Assembly: GCF_024679095.1 (NCBI RefSeq)
Contig: NC_066512.1
Coordinates: 18,258,473-18,322,472, forward strand
Origin: Eriocheir sinensis
Taxonomy: Eukaryota; Arthropoda; Malacostraca; Decapoda; Varunidae
Direction: 5' to 3'
Length of the DNA stretch: 64,000 bases
Shown: positions 29,101 through 39,750 of the stretch, in pieces
Numbering within the stretch: the first letter of the stretch is position 1
Layout: the number at the start of each line of letters is the position of its first letter
The notes under the pieces: model-generated
Told to the model about the DNA's origin: nothing
Databases searched by the model: none
What the model saw: only the letters and a program-made list of their open reading frames with translations
Program-made: the position numbers and the translations under genes

Positions 29101-32100
29101 CTAAAAGAGAATTTGAAAAAGAAGAAGCTACAGTCAAATAAACTTGGTATTAAAGAATACTGATGTAAGAGGTGCCATGCTATTGGGAAAAGAAAATAGA
29201 CAAACAAACAAAAAGCAAAGAAATACAAAATGCAACAGGTGAGGAAAATAAAAATACAAATGCTTTACAAGGTCACTCAGTTTCATGCACCATAAAAAAA
29301 TTATTCAAAAACTACTTACAACTTACAACATAGGCCAGTGCTAGCACTCGACAGGAGGAAAAGTGATTATTGTATATATCATAAAGCCCTCTTTACTAAC
29401 CTGAGCTTCTGTGGCATCAGCGTGTACATGATCTTTGACACGGTCTTGGCACACCATCACACACCTCTGCAACCGCTCCTAAAATAATGAGTTTTTGTCA
29501 CATTATATAGGTATATGACAGATGGATAGATATAGATATTTGCATAAAAGCAGTAACAGGGAAAGTTGGAGATGCTTCTGCCCTGGTCACTGCCCTTTAG
29601 GAAGGTTTCTGTGAGAGAACAGGGCATCAGAGAACTATGTACCAGTCCATACATTGCTTTATAAACTCTGTAATGATATGTAAATTTGCATCCAATGGAA
29701 GCACAAGAATCAAAGTGGAAGGAGGGGTGCCCACAACTTGACAGCCTATAAAATAATTTTAGGCTACATGTTAACTAAAAATATCAGCTCAATATATATG
29801 ACTCAACATGAATAATATCATTTGATGGCAAATCAATCCATAATCAAAAGTTTGACCTGAGTCAAATATATGATAAGAAAGTACTTTGATATGGCAGAAG
29901 AATCTGGAGACATTGGAAAGAGACCTATTCCACTGGAAAATCAAAAGTCCTAAGAATACTTAAAAATACAAACAGTTGATTTGGCTAGCTTATTTAAATA
30001 CAAGCAAGTCCCTTCACTGTAACATTTGTTCATGTTCTCTTCTTGCACCTTACAGGTGTTTTTAGGTGTAGGTCTCACTCTTAAAACGTATAATCCTGAC
30101 CACATGATCCATTTCTTTCTAGTTTAAGTATGACAGTGAAGGGGCCAAAAGATATGTTGGCACCTCTCCTTTTAAAAATTGGGGATCACGGCCTCAGCAG
30201 TCTCCTTGCTTCCGACTGAACTGCCCAATTTTCTTTGCGTGTAGAAAGGCACTGCATAAACATTTTCTCCTTCCTCTCAGTCCTAAATAACTTACTACCA
30301 GCTGTTAATTAACAACCTTGAATATTACATGCAGTCTAATAGTATTTTTTGTTTATTTCAGTCCCCAGCCCAGCTTTCCCTAAGTTGACTTTCAACATTC
30401 AAAGTTGTATGTATTCTTTTCCAGATTCATAATTACAGTGGATTCAATGAACACTCCACCATCTGATAGGGTAATAATGTAAGTAGAAAGAGCTTCAGCT
30501 AGGTTAGAAAGACATGAATGGATTATACTCAACTTTTCCACACTTATGGTATCAATTTTATTTCAACTGTTATAGAAACAATCAGTAAAGCCAGTAATGA
30601 ATGTCATATTTACACAAATAACTACAATCTTTGTAGAAAAGATCAACAACTGGCTGGGCCTTGCATGAAAAGTTTCTTTAAAGTTTTTAGGTCATCAACA
30701 TGACCAGCATGTAAAAGTTATAACATTACAACTTACTTAGTAAAGAAAAATATATAGTGTATCGTAATACTTACCTGAAACTGTGAAAGTTCATTCTGCA
30801 CAAAACTCTGTGCTTGAGTGAGAGGTGTCGAACAGTTCTCAATACAACGGTGCACCTGGTCAACTGAGTTCTCCTTCTTTTCACAGCATGACGCTGCACA
30901 AAGGTGCATTGTTCTCTAAGGAGGAATGATTCATATTAATATAGAAGAATTACATTAATACTCTTAATCTCTATATATTAAAATAATCATAGAAATCAAT
31001 CTCAATTCTTTTATATAACTGTATACTACAAAAAATAAACACATGCATAGGTACACATTATTTTTTATGAAAACTAAAGTTCTTGGAAGGTTGTGTAATG
31101 TTAATTTTGCAAAAAAAAATTATATATTTCAAGCAGGCAAAGGAGTGACAACACCACACTGAGTGAACTCTGAAGTTAAAGATGCCCTAGCAGCCACAGC
31201 AGCATCAAGTGGCTCTTGGTGCAGCAACAGGATTAGTTTTTTTTTTTTTCTTTTACGTCGCAGCCTATTGCGCCTGTAGGCTTCTTCCCAGTGGGGCCTG
31301 ATGGTCAGCCCAAGGCTTCTTCCCGGTGGGGCCTGATGGTCGGCCCAGCCCGTTCTGGCGCAGGCGAGTGTTTATAGTGGCGCCATCTTGCATTGGCTCA
31401 TGCTGCCCTACCGGAGCTCATCTTTAATCCTAGAATCTAGAGTCCGGGTTGATAGGTGGTCTTCTGGACAGCATGTGGGTAGTTTTAAGCCACTTGGCGA
31501 TGGCTGAAAAATCCCAGCTTGGCGGCACCGGGCTGGGATTGAACTCGTGTCCTCCTGAACGCGGGGCCGTCACTCTGTCGACTCAGCCACCGCCTCCCCA
31601 AGCATTTAAGTAGTGTTGCATTATTCATAAAAATGATTGTAAATTTATGGTGTACTAATTTTGCACAATTAATAAAGAAAGAATAATTAAAGTACTGTGA
31701 AACAAAACCTTTCCTAAATACTGATCCTGCAAGCCATTCAACCACTACAAACCCTGGGACTCAGGGTAGCTTGTATGCTCAATTTTCTTTCCATATAGGT
31801 GGTGTGCACAACTCATCAAGTTCAAGCTCAGAGCTAAGTTGGAGGCAAAACAAACTGCGCTTCTTCATCTTTTGGTCTGTTCCGCGTTGGAGCCACAAGA
31901 CAAACTTTCTACCGAAATGCCATCCACATATGCAGTGCTGGGGTGCAGCAATAAAGCGAACAAGTTCCCCGACAAGTTGTTTTACAGACTACCAGCTACA
32001 TCCAAACCAATAGTAACCCTGTTGTAATGGTGAAGTTACTCTTGTGCACGCCACCTATAGAGGTACTGCACATGACCCTCCTCCTTCCCTTTCAATATCA

Positions 32101-33811
32101 AACCATTAATTGATTGCTGTCAGCATCTCCCAAAGTGATCCAGTCTTAAATACCATATCTTTTTTTCACTGCATAATGAGGTGTAGTTTTGTGAAGTTGA
32201 CTATTTATATTTATAGTATTTATATTCAAATTAACCAAACTGAGCAACGTACGGCGGTAATACTTTCTAAGAAGTCCATCTCCCCCTCTGCCACTCCAGC
32301 CCCCACTACCCCCCAAGACAAGCCTGGGGAACTGTGAGAAACTGGGGTTTGGGGGGGAAAACCAAAATCACTGAAAAATGGGCTTCCAAAATTTCAAAAG
32401 AAAAATCCCTAAATGAAAGAAAATTCCCTAGTCTCGAAAGTAAGGAAAGTCCTAACTTTATAACCTAACAGCCCCCCTCGCCCCCCTGCTAACCAAAGGG
32501 GGGCTGCGCCCCCCTCTGGACCCCCCCCCACATGTATGGTGCGTTGGAACATAGTGTTTTTTTTTTTTGGTGGGGAGCATATTTAAACTGCTCCAACCGA
32601 ACTTTACGATCCCCCTCCTAACCAACGGGGGCTGCGCCCCCCCTGGAACCCCCCATGTAGGGAATTTTCGTTAAATTAGGGATTTTTCTAGGGAAATTTT
32701 GGAAGCCCATATTTCAGTGATTTTGGCTTCCCCCCCCCCAAACCCCAGTTCCCCAGGCTTGTCTTAGGGAGGAGGGAGGGCTGGAGTGGCGGAGGGGGAG
32801 GCGGACTTCTTAGAAAGTATTACCCATACGGCTTCCATAATATATATACTTACAACAATTACAATTATATATATACAGCTAGTAAGTCAATCTGTCTTAA
32901 TAATCATATAACCACTGTTGGATACAACTGTTCCAAATTGATTTTTCCTTTTCTTTTCACAGCTGCTCATGTTATGGGTTGCCAAAGCGAATCATCCATT
33001 TCAGTCTCTTCCTATCCTTTACATATTCCTGTCATGACAACTGCCTACATATCCCCCACCACTACATTCTTTAAACTCCTCTTCAACCTTCGTCTTTTCC
33101 TCTTACCTGATGACTCAATCTCCACACAAGTCTTTACCATCTCTTGTCACATACCTGATATGTTTGGCAAAGGTTGGTCATCTTAGGTTAGGACTGGCTG
33201 AATCATTATGGCTTGAAGTATGCTGACAGTGTTTGACATGGGCGGATAAGATCTGAACGTGATGAATTTACTGTCTTAAACTTCATCTAAAATGCATGAG
33301 ACCTCAGCCACTGTAAAATTTGATCTTCCACAATTCAAATTACTTGCCCATTCAAACTCCATTGATCAGTAAGAAATCACTGACACCCCCCCTCCATCCC
33401 CCCAACCAGGGCCAGGCCCCCGAAGCTGCCAGCCTCCCCCCACCCCCCCCTCCCCGCCCAGGCCAGGGCCGTCCTTGTGGCCCCGAGTCATTACGTAACA
33501 CAGCCTGGCCGTACCCTCTCCACTGCCTGGTATCCCCGCAGCAAGGACAGGCCGGCTAGCACTCAGGTCACATGGTATCAGCTAACCAAGAGTCCCCAGG
33601 GCGCACCTTGACCTGGCACAGGGCACTGGGGCACCGCCGTGCCGCACCGGCGAGTGCACCGAGCTCCCAGGCCAGCCGGTGATTTATGGTTCTGAAGGTT
33701 TACACGGCTGGCCAAACCACACACCTGCATGCCTCGAAGGTAGGTCTTGTCCAGGTCATCCACGAGGGCCGTCATGGCCTCCTGGATGCGGTGCTGTGCC
33801 TGGTCCACCAT
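19376..33811 (-). CDS. FAM136A: FAM136A-like mitochondrial protein, complete, four exons
   Basis: Coding exons on the minus strand are 33811-33725, 30915-30775, 29478-29401 and 19492-19376 (stop TAG). They have lengths 87, 141, 78 and 117 nt, all phase 0, with GT donors and AG acceptors, giving 140 aa; human FAM136A is 138 aa. Four CX3C motifs are visible: C35-C39 (CAASC), C53-C57 (CIENC), C82-C86 (CVMVC) and C113-C117 (CAMQC). Family signatures also present are QVHRCIENC, PLTQAQ and CVDEH. FAM136A is a small conserved helical protein found in mitochondria; its biochemical role is poorly defined, and the CX3C pattern suggests oxidative folding in the intermembrane space (inference). The start is the first ATG and aligns with the family N-terminus (IQEAM...LRGMQ). 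Introns are 2809, 1296 and 9908 bp; intron 3 is packed with transposon debris. A partial copy of this locus lies at 51575-53602. Confidence 0.93.
20590..20860 (-). mobile_element. LINE C-terminal fragment, second family
   Basis: The frame ending LWLYGHMSCYQKS...MSWLERVHGSCWERG...HRRIAEATCPLVYASMD matches the style of the C-terminal tail of another arthropod non-LTR family (YGH, SWL..V..SC, EAT.P..YA). No RT core is present. Confidence 0.55.
20965..22400 (-). mobile_element. Degenerate jockey-like LINE fragments, duplicated
   Basis: Two overlapping decayed pieces match the 3' half of the LINE at 53849-56203: 20965-21440 and 21650-22400 share the C-terminal region. 21440-21640 matches the endonuclease (YLYPKFQSKAGCCVYV, DITCARAHNLDSSE). 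The mixed order suggests at least two insertions or an internal rearrangement. Located in FAM136A intron 3. Confidence 0.75.
22480..22865 (+). mobile_element. LINE C-terminal fragment (FGHM / GRQPVKW type)
   Basis: Frame 22615-22863 reads MRLFGHMTGMN ... RGRQPVKWNNRVNEYL, the pattern of non-LTR ORF2 C-termini (hhGHh.Rh...RGRP..KW..RV). Upstream CELWYWCDKK fits the same element. Short, decayed, in FAM136A intron 3. Confidence 0.6.
23033..24274 (+). CDS. Candidate small secreted protein gene, two exons, unrecognised
   Basis: A TATAAATA box at 23033-23040 and an ACAGTG initiator-like site about 31 nt downstream precede an ATG at 23168. The first coding exon (23168-23222) encodes a signal-peptide-like stretch (MAFYLCLLVFALVETKHD) and ends at a strong GTGAGT donor. 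A good acceptor (TTGATTTTCAG) at 24185 opens an exon whose frame joins in phase through Cys-Cys and stays open to TGA at 24272-24274, giving about 47 aa. A second GTGAGT overlaps the stop at 24271, so the exon might instead splice onward. It lies on the opposite strand inside FAM136A intron 3. No family is recognised; coincidental signals remain possible. Confidence 0.3.
24341..24615 (+). mobile_element. tRNA-derived SINE, family 2
   Basis: A box TGGTGCAGCGG at 24348 and B box GGTTCGAGTCC at 24389-24399, then a body unlike family 1 (GGAAACCTGGGGAAG, CCCACCACAGGCTCAAGCAGG). Spacing and lack of tRNA folding past the B box indicate a SINE, not a tRNA gene. The 3' end is not sharply defined. Confidence 0.65.
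25364..27649. mobile_element. Degenerate pogo/Tigger-like TIR element
   Basis: Left end CAGTCAAACCTCGGTTTA and right end (reverse complement) CAGTCAGACCTC...GGTTTACGAG are flanked by TA at 25362-25363 and 27650-27651. CAGT-starting, GGTTTA-rich ends with a TA duplication are typical of pogo-group elements. About 2.3 kb long, including a later SINE (26672-27005). A basic KxxxKRDGAAKKK-like frame near 25760-25900 (minus) may be a transposase remnant; no intact transposase is seen. Confidence 0.7.
26672..27005 (-). mobile_element. tRNA-derived SINE, family 1
   Basis: The minus-strand head contains a clear A box (TAGCTGAGTGG) and B box (GGTTCGATTCC), then the body shared with the copies at 31237-31599 and 55532-55902, and an A-rich 3' end on the left. 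It has a single copy of the tail motif that is doubled in the other two, so it may be the older form. Confidence 0.85.
27660..29390. other. FAM136A intron 3, unassigned part
   Basis: AT-rich intronic DNA with no recognised element. Frames up to 88 codons resemble nothing known. Confidence 0.4.
31237..31599 (-). mobile_element. tRNA-derived SINE, family 1, duplicated-tail subtype
   Basis: Minus-strand A box TGGCTGAGTCG and B box GAGTTCAATCC, full body and an 18-nt poly(A) (poly(T) on the plus strand at 31237-31254). The tail has two adjacent copies of a ~36-bp motif (GGGCCTGATGGTC...CCC). It is absent from the segmental copy at 51575-53602. Confidence 0.88.
31917..32027 (+). pseudogene. THAP-domain N-terminal fragment
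   Basis: The open frame starting MPSTYAVLGCSNKANKF, followed by FYRLP, resembles the first third of a THAP zinc finger (M-P-x-x-C-x-x-x-G-C-x-N ... F-x-x-F/L-P). The first zinc-binding Cys is Tyr and the frame stops after 37 codons, so it is probably a broken exon or a transposon-derived piece. THAP domains occur in host DNA-binding proteins and P-element-like transposases; which applies here cannot be told. Confidence 0.4.
32256..32826. mobile_element. Foldback element with ~190-bp inverted arms
   Basis: The left arm from GGTAATACTTTCTAAGAAGT is complementary, with few mismatches, to the right arm ending CTTCTTAGAAAGTATTACC. TACGGC at 32250-32255 and 32827-32832 is a candidate 6-bp target duplication. 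The core has two direct copies of a C/G-rich block (TAACCAA..GGGGGCTGCGCCCCCC). No coding capacity. The transcript would form a long hairpin. Confidence 0.75.
32833..33690. other. FAM136A intron 1, unassigned part
   Basis: Pyrimidine-rich text at 32940-33130, then a C-rich CpG-rich stretch from 33385 that leads into exon 1 and is probably part of the CpG island. Confidence 0.4.
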
Positions 33812-33925
33812 CGTGCAGGGCCGGCGGCGTGTGTGGTGTGTGGCGGTCACCGATCAGCTGGCCGCCAAGCCGGGCCGGGCCGGGTTGTCGTACTCGGGGC
33901 GGGGCATTTATCGTTTCCTGCCTAG
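33812..33925 (-). promoter_or_regulatory. GC-rich promoter region of FAM136A
   Basis: The ~110 bp upstream of the FAM136A ATG are strongly GC- and CpG-rich, with an Sp1-like CCCCGCCCC box and repeated GGCCCGGCC. A weak ATAAAT lies at the distal edge. This is typical of housekeeping promoters; no transcription start can be fixed from sequence alone. Confidence 0.4.
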
Positions 33926-33959
33926 AAGCTATCACTTTCACACAGATGGTGGTATCAAA

Positions 33960-36125
33960 TCAAACTTTTAACCTAAAATACAATTCTCAATGTATTTTAT
34001 ACGAGTAAAAAGAATAAATCAACGTTAATTAAGCTGATCTGATCGTCGTATTCAGAACCATTATCGTACCATGGGAGTACCGGCAGGACACACGGCGCGG
34101 TCACCACACTTCGGCCCCGATGGTGTGCACTCCATTGCCGTCTCGATAATACAAGGCCTGTCAGCTCAAATTATGAGCAGATACGTTACAATCCGTTAAA
34201 TTCACATGGGGTTTTGTTTTATCAAACATGATCAACTTGTGTGTGCTCCTGTCGCTGGATGTACATATTGTTGTTGGTGGTTCATTGTAATATGGCGGTA
34301 ACCCATGGCATTCAGATTACTATACGCTGACTGGCAGTGACTGTGGTCAGGTCATTAGCTCTGGTCGAGCCAAGGTCTCCGGAGGCAGGTCAGGTCATTC
34401 AGGTGTCAGGTGAGGAGCACCGCACACGATAGCAGCACCACACTGGGCGCCTGCTGGGGTAGACTACAAATACTGCTGTAGACCGCGTACTAAAGCGGCA
34501 CCGAATATTCAGACTGGCAGCGCGCTCTTTCACTGGTGACAATTAAGGTCCACCGTAGTTCTGAATATTTACCATCTGTTCTTTGAAAATGTCTATATTC
34601 CATACGGATAGTCGTTCATACATCGAGCTAGCAAAATACACAGAACAAGGCGAAATATACTTCTTATGTAACAACACTATTACTGGCAGCCAGGAGACGT
34701 GTGGAGCACAGCCAAAATTTTTGACACACATAACTCTGCCACAGCCCGTTCCACCTCGAGGACAGATGCTAACGTGAGCTGTTGATATTTCGCAGGCTTT
34801 TTTTCCTTTAAGTAGATAGGCAATCAGTGTGAGATGGAGGCCGCCTCGTAATTACAAACTGTGTGTGTGCTATTATTGCTGGCACTTTGATACCTATTGA
34901 GCAATCAAGCAATGCAGGCTTTATAGATGTGGCTATAAAATAATGTGTTACACAGTGCAGAGCCGAGAAATAAGTAAAATGTTGGGTCATCTCCTCCCGT
35001 TAGCTGAGAATTATAATGAATGCATTTCACTGCATGCATTCCACCATCATATACATGCTGAAATATTTATATAACGTATTTTTTATTAACAACTTTTACC
35101 GCATTGGAAGAGTCTGGGTCAGCGAGCGATTGCGTAGATTGTGTAGATTTTTTTCCTTAGGAGTGAATTGCTTCTAACATAACCTACCAGCTTTTTAATT
35201 ACTTTTTTTTTTTTGGTCGCCGAGAAAACACCAGACAGCGATGTTTTACTGATAGCGATTTTATTTTTGCGGACTTCCATGAACAGAAAAAAAATGTGGA
35301 TTTTATTTCTGAACAAAACTAAATACTACTTCGATTTAAAAGAATTAGTTGCAGGGCAGGCAGGTGGACTATCCGTACTTAACATAAGTTTATTGACCCC
35401 TCCTAGTATCGTGTAGGTCTGCGTGCTTCCATTGCGTGCTGCCATGGCCTCAGGTGCTGCTCCTCCACTACTGGGTACACTGCAGTGATCGCTAAAACTA
35501 GTCCGAGTTCCTAGGGAGCAGTAGGCCACATCACTCTATAATACAGCATAAGAGAGATTTGCGTAAAGCAGCGAAGTATTTAATTGTCAGATGCAAAACT
35601 GATACAATGCTTGTCAAAAGTCAGGGTCATGTGCTGACCTCTGAAAGATACTGGTCGGTATAAAATAATGGTCATAGTAGCATTCAAAGCTCAGTACAGT
35701 AATAAACGAAGGTTAATATAATACACTGACCCTAACAAACATTTCACCTGTTTTGCATCAGGCAAGTCAGTGCTTTACTGCTATACGCAAACCTTTCTTA
35801 AACTTCTTCCACGGAATAATCCCTGGACCACGACGTTAAACAGACACACACTATCTTTCGTGATAAGTATAATCAATGGAAAAAAAATCTGAGTAAATAC
35901 ATAACAAAAATAAAATAAAATAAAAGTTTCTTGTATCTTCATGTGTGGCATGGCGATGATTTCTTCGGCATTAGTACAAGGGTCTGTTATCAGTTTTCAT
36001 AAAAAAAAATTACAAGGCGGCAGTCAACGACTTCCTTAGTGACACCATTTTCATCACCTCTCCCCCCACACCTCCGCAACTTCTCCCCACAAATTATTAA
36101 AGATGCTATGAATATGATACGCGAC

Positions 36126-36156
<31 letters not shown>

Positions 36157-36379
36157 GTATGTACTATGTATACATCCAAAGACTGTCGTAGATAATTAAC
36201 ATAACTATTAATTTTTATTTTGTATAATCAACTCTCATTAGTCAATCAAAATTTAATAATTCAGTAAGTACCATGTACGCAGTCATTATCAGTCAGGAAG
36301 TGAGATGAACAAAAACTGATCTGCATAAATATGCTCGCCAAATAAAGAATTTTACTAAATATACAATAATCTAATTTGC

Positions 36380-36417
<38 letters not shown>

Positions 36418-37140
36418 TCAAAACGATAGCAGAGGGTGGGCGTAAAAGGTCAAAGTCTTCGATCTAGAACACTTTTTTTCTTCATGTTAGACCTTTTTTT
36501 GTGCGAGTTCGGCGGTCAACTGAACCTGTACTGCTTCCAGGAAAAAGCTTCAAATATGCGTTGCTACCACCTACCTACCTATCTCCATGGTTGGTACAGC
36601 ATCTTCATCAGAGCGCTTCTTAGGTTTCCTCCTAAATTTTAGCGTAATAGTCCTATATAAATTGGAGCTTACAAACTACTGCTAGAAGCGTGGAAAGAAG
36701 GGGAAAGATGTTAATTTCAAGATAGTGATACCACCATCACTTAAAGCTATCAGCTTTAGAACTTAGGATCATTTTATTGTAAAAGTGTTCTATGTGTTTC
36801 TGGACTCGCTTGCATGATCTAAAGAGGTTCTAAGGAGGCACTACTGTAAGCGGGGCTGTTCTGAACGCCTTCTAGTGTCCGACAAATCAATTAAGAAGAC
36901 TGGATAGTGACTGTGAACGCTGAAGCGCTGTATGCAAGTTGCAGGTCGAGTGGAAGGTTTTCCTTTCTTTACCTCCTTGTCATCTACAGAATACTGAAGC
37001 AGCATTCTTCAAAATGTTAGAGAAAACATTCACAAGATTTCAAATTCTTTCTGAACTGATGAAAGAATATCTGTCCGGTCACGACTGCCACTGTGGGAAG
37101 GTCTCTAAGCTCAAGCACGTGAAAACAAAGCTTCAGTCAT
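33960..37140. other. Intergenic DNA upstream of FAM136A
   Basis: 35335-35972 is duplicated at 52985-53602. Poly(A) at 36126-36152 and (CT)n at 36381-36414. 36950-37142 is a short open stretch after CATCTACAG (AAFFKMLEKTFTRF...) that runs into the CR1 3' end; it could be an exon remnant. No gene recognised. Confidence 0.4.
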
Positions 37141-37225
37141 AAGAACATAAGAATGTAAGGAGTCTGCAAGAGGCCGGTTGGCCTATACAAGGCAGCCCCT
37201 GTAATCCTATCCTCACCTTACCTCA

Positions 37226-38775
37226 CTATCCATGAATTTGTCCAACCTCTTCTTGAATGTATATATCTATGGTATTGGCACCCACAACATGACTACCAAG
37301 CATGTTCCATTCGTCCACCACTCTATTGGTGAACCAATTCTTTCCTGTGTCTTTGCAAAATCTGAATTTGTCTAACTTCAAATCATTGCAACGTGTCCTA
37401 CCTGGCTCTTTTACCACCAAAACCCTTTTGACATCCCTTTATTAAAGCCCTTCATCCATTTATAGACTTCGATAAGGTCTCCTCGCAACCTCTGTCTTTC
37501 CAGAGAGTGTATATTTAAATGCTTAAGTCTGTCCTCATAAGGCAAGTTTCTCACCCCCTGAATAATTTTTGTCATCCTTCTCTGTACAGATTCTAACATC
37601 TTGATATCCATTCTATAGTAGGGTGACCAGAACTGGACCGCGTAATCAAGGTGAGGTCTAACTAGGGCTAAGTAAAGTTTGAGGATGACCTCAGCGCTCC
37701 TATTGCTTACACTTCTCGAGATGAAACCTAGTACCCTGTTTGCACGATTCTTAGCCTGAATGCACCGGGCCCTTGGACGAAGGTCAGCGCTCACTAAGAC
37801 TCCTAAACCCCTCTCACACCCATACCGGCTTAGAGGAGTGTCATTTAAGGAGTAATCATGTGAGGGGTTATTCCTATATATACCTACACTCAGAATACTA
37901 CACTTCCCAACATTGAATTCCATCTGCCACTTCCCCGCCCAATCATATAGGCTGTCAAGCTCATCCTGGAGAACGCTAGCGTCCTGGTCTGATTGGATTA
38001 CTCTACCGATCATGGTATCATCTGCGAACTTACTGACATCACTACTAATCCCTGTGTCCAAGTCATTGATGTATATGATAAAAAGCAACGGACCCAGCAC
38101 CGACCCCTGCGGGACTCCACTCGTAACACTGCTCCATTCAGATTTTTTACCATTGATTAGCACTCTCTGTTTTCTACCACTAAGCCACGCCCCGATCCAG
38201 TTCAAGACTTTCCCATCTACGCCGTGAGCCTGTAATTGTAGTAATAGCCAGTGATGAGGGACTTTGTCGAACGTTTTACTGAATCTAGATATAGTATGTC
38301 ATAGCTTTCATCTCTGTCAACCGCCTCGATTACTTTAGTGTAGAAGGACAACAGATTAGTAAGGCAAGACCTACGTTTCGTGAACCCATGCTGTGAGTGG
38401 TGAGTTAAATTATGCTTCTCTAGGTGGTCCCGAATGCTCATAGCAATAATCGACTCCAGCATCTTGCCTACAACTGATGTTAAGCTAACTGGGAGATAAT
38501 TTAAGGTGGCTGACTTGTTTCCCTTTTCGAAAGTCGACGTCACATAAGCTACTTTCCATTGGCTGGGCACGTACCCAGAAATTACAGATATTTTAAAAAC
38601 ATCGGTAAGTGGGCCACTGAGGGCCTCCTTGCATTCTTTCAGGACACGCGGGAATATTTCGTCAGGGCCTGGCGATTTGTTTTTCTTCAACCTACCAATC
38701 TCATCCTGGACTACCTGCCTGGTGATGATCACATCTCTCAACTTGTCGTTCTCTCCTCCCTCGTATACTTGAACT
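37226..38775 (-). pseudogene. CR1-like reverse transcriptase, frameshifted
   Basis: The N-terminal RT part lies in 38741-38217 (KNKSPGPDEI, HGFTKRRSC, YDILYLD) and the palm/thumb in 38205-37411 (GVPQGSVLGPLLF, KFADDT, then LVRPHLDYAVQFWSPY and LERQRLRGDLIEVYKWM). The catalytic ADD box is intact. A one-base deletion just after YLD breaks the frame between the two halves. A further frame change separates the C-terminal piece at 37420-37226. Confidence 0.9.
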
Positions 38776-39375
38776 CTCTCCGGAACATAAGAACATGGGG
38801 AAACTGCAAGAGGCCGAGTGGCCTACACAGGGCAGCTCCAGAATCCCCTCACTAATCACGATGGGTGAGGTGTAGTTTGAGGGGTTACAGGTAGAGGCTT
38901 GATCCTCGTTTACTTTCGGTACGGGCGTACGCTCCAGTACCCTGTCTCCTTACTTCACCCACACCTCACTGCTACCTGTCATCCTCGTCCATGTAGTTAT
39001 CCAGTCTACTCTTAAAACAAGCTATCGTCCCTGCACTAACTATGTGATTGCTGAGTCTACTCCATTCCCCCAACACCCTATTACTAAACCAATGCTTGCC
39101 TATATCCCTCCTAAATCTATACTTTTCTAATTTAAATCCATTACTACGTGTTCTATCCTGCTGGCTAATTCTCAATACTTTACTTATATCGCCTTTGTTG
39201 TAACCCTTGACCCATTTGAATACTTCTATCAGATCTCCCCGCACTCTTCGTCTTTCTAGTGAATGTAAGTGTAGATGTTTCAGCCTATTTTGATATGGGA
39301 GGTTCCTCAGCTCCTGAATCATCTTGGTCATCCTCCTCTGAACTGATTCTAGCAAGTTGATGTCCATGTCCAACG
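38776..39375 (-). mobile_element. 5'-truncated CR1-like LINE nested in the larger CR1
   Basis: Minus-strand frame 39373-38972 carries the C-terminal RT region (LLESVQRRMTKMIQELRN, HSLERRRVRGDLIEVFKW, NRVLGEWSRL), followed by a 3' UTR ending in GCAGTTTCCCCATGTTCTTATG. It resembles the host LINE's own C-terminus but differs throughout, so it is a separate subfamily copy. Host LINE sequence (linker LTTV, then VQVYEGG) flanks it on both sides. Confidence 0.85.
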
Positions 39376-39750
39376 GTTGTTAGATTTTCCTGTGTGAAAA
39401 CTGAGAGGAAATAATCGTTCAACATTTTATTCATATCTTCCCCATTCTCAACGAGCTCTCCTGTGTTTGTTTTCAACGGCCCAATTCTCTCCCTTGTTTT
39501 CGTTCTGTATAATTTAAAGAAGCCCTTGAGATCGTTCTTGGCCTCGTTGGCTACCCTAATCTCGTAAGTCCTTTTTGCTAGGCGAGTGTTCTTCTTCACC
39601 GATCTGGCTAGTTCAACATACCTACTCCTGAGGTGGGTTTCCCCATTCTTTATTTTCTTATAAATTCATCTATTCAAGCTAATCTCATGCTTGTGTCTAC
39701 GGGTCATCCATTTAGGGTCATTATTTTATTTTTTACGTGCTTGGTAAAGG

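Larger units (their letters stand above)
29505..35972. repeat. Source region of the segmental copy at 51575-53602
   Basis: The blocks named in the partner entry align without inversion. Sequence present only here includes 30025-30740, the SINE at 31237-31599, the THAP-like fragment, the foldback element and FAM136A exon 1. Confidence 0.8.
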
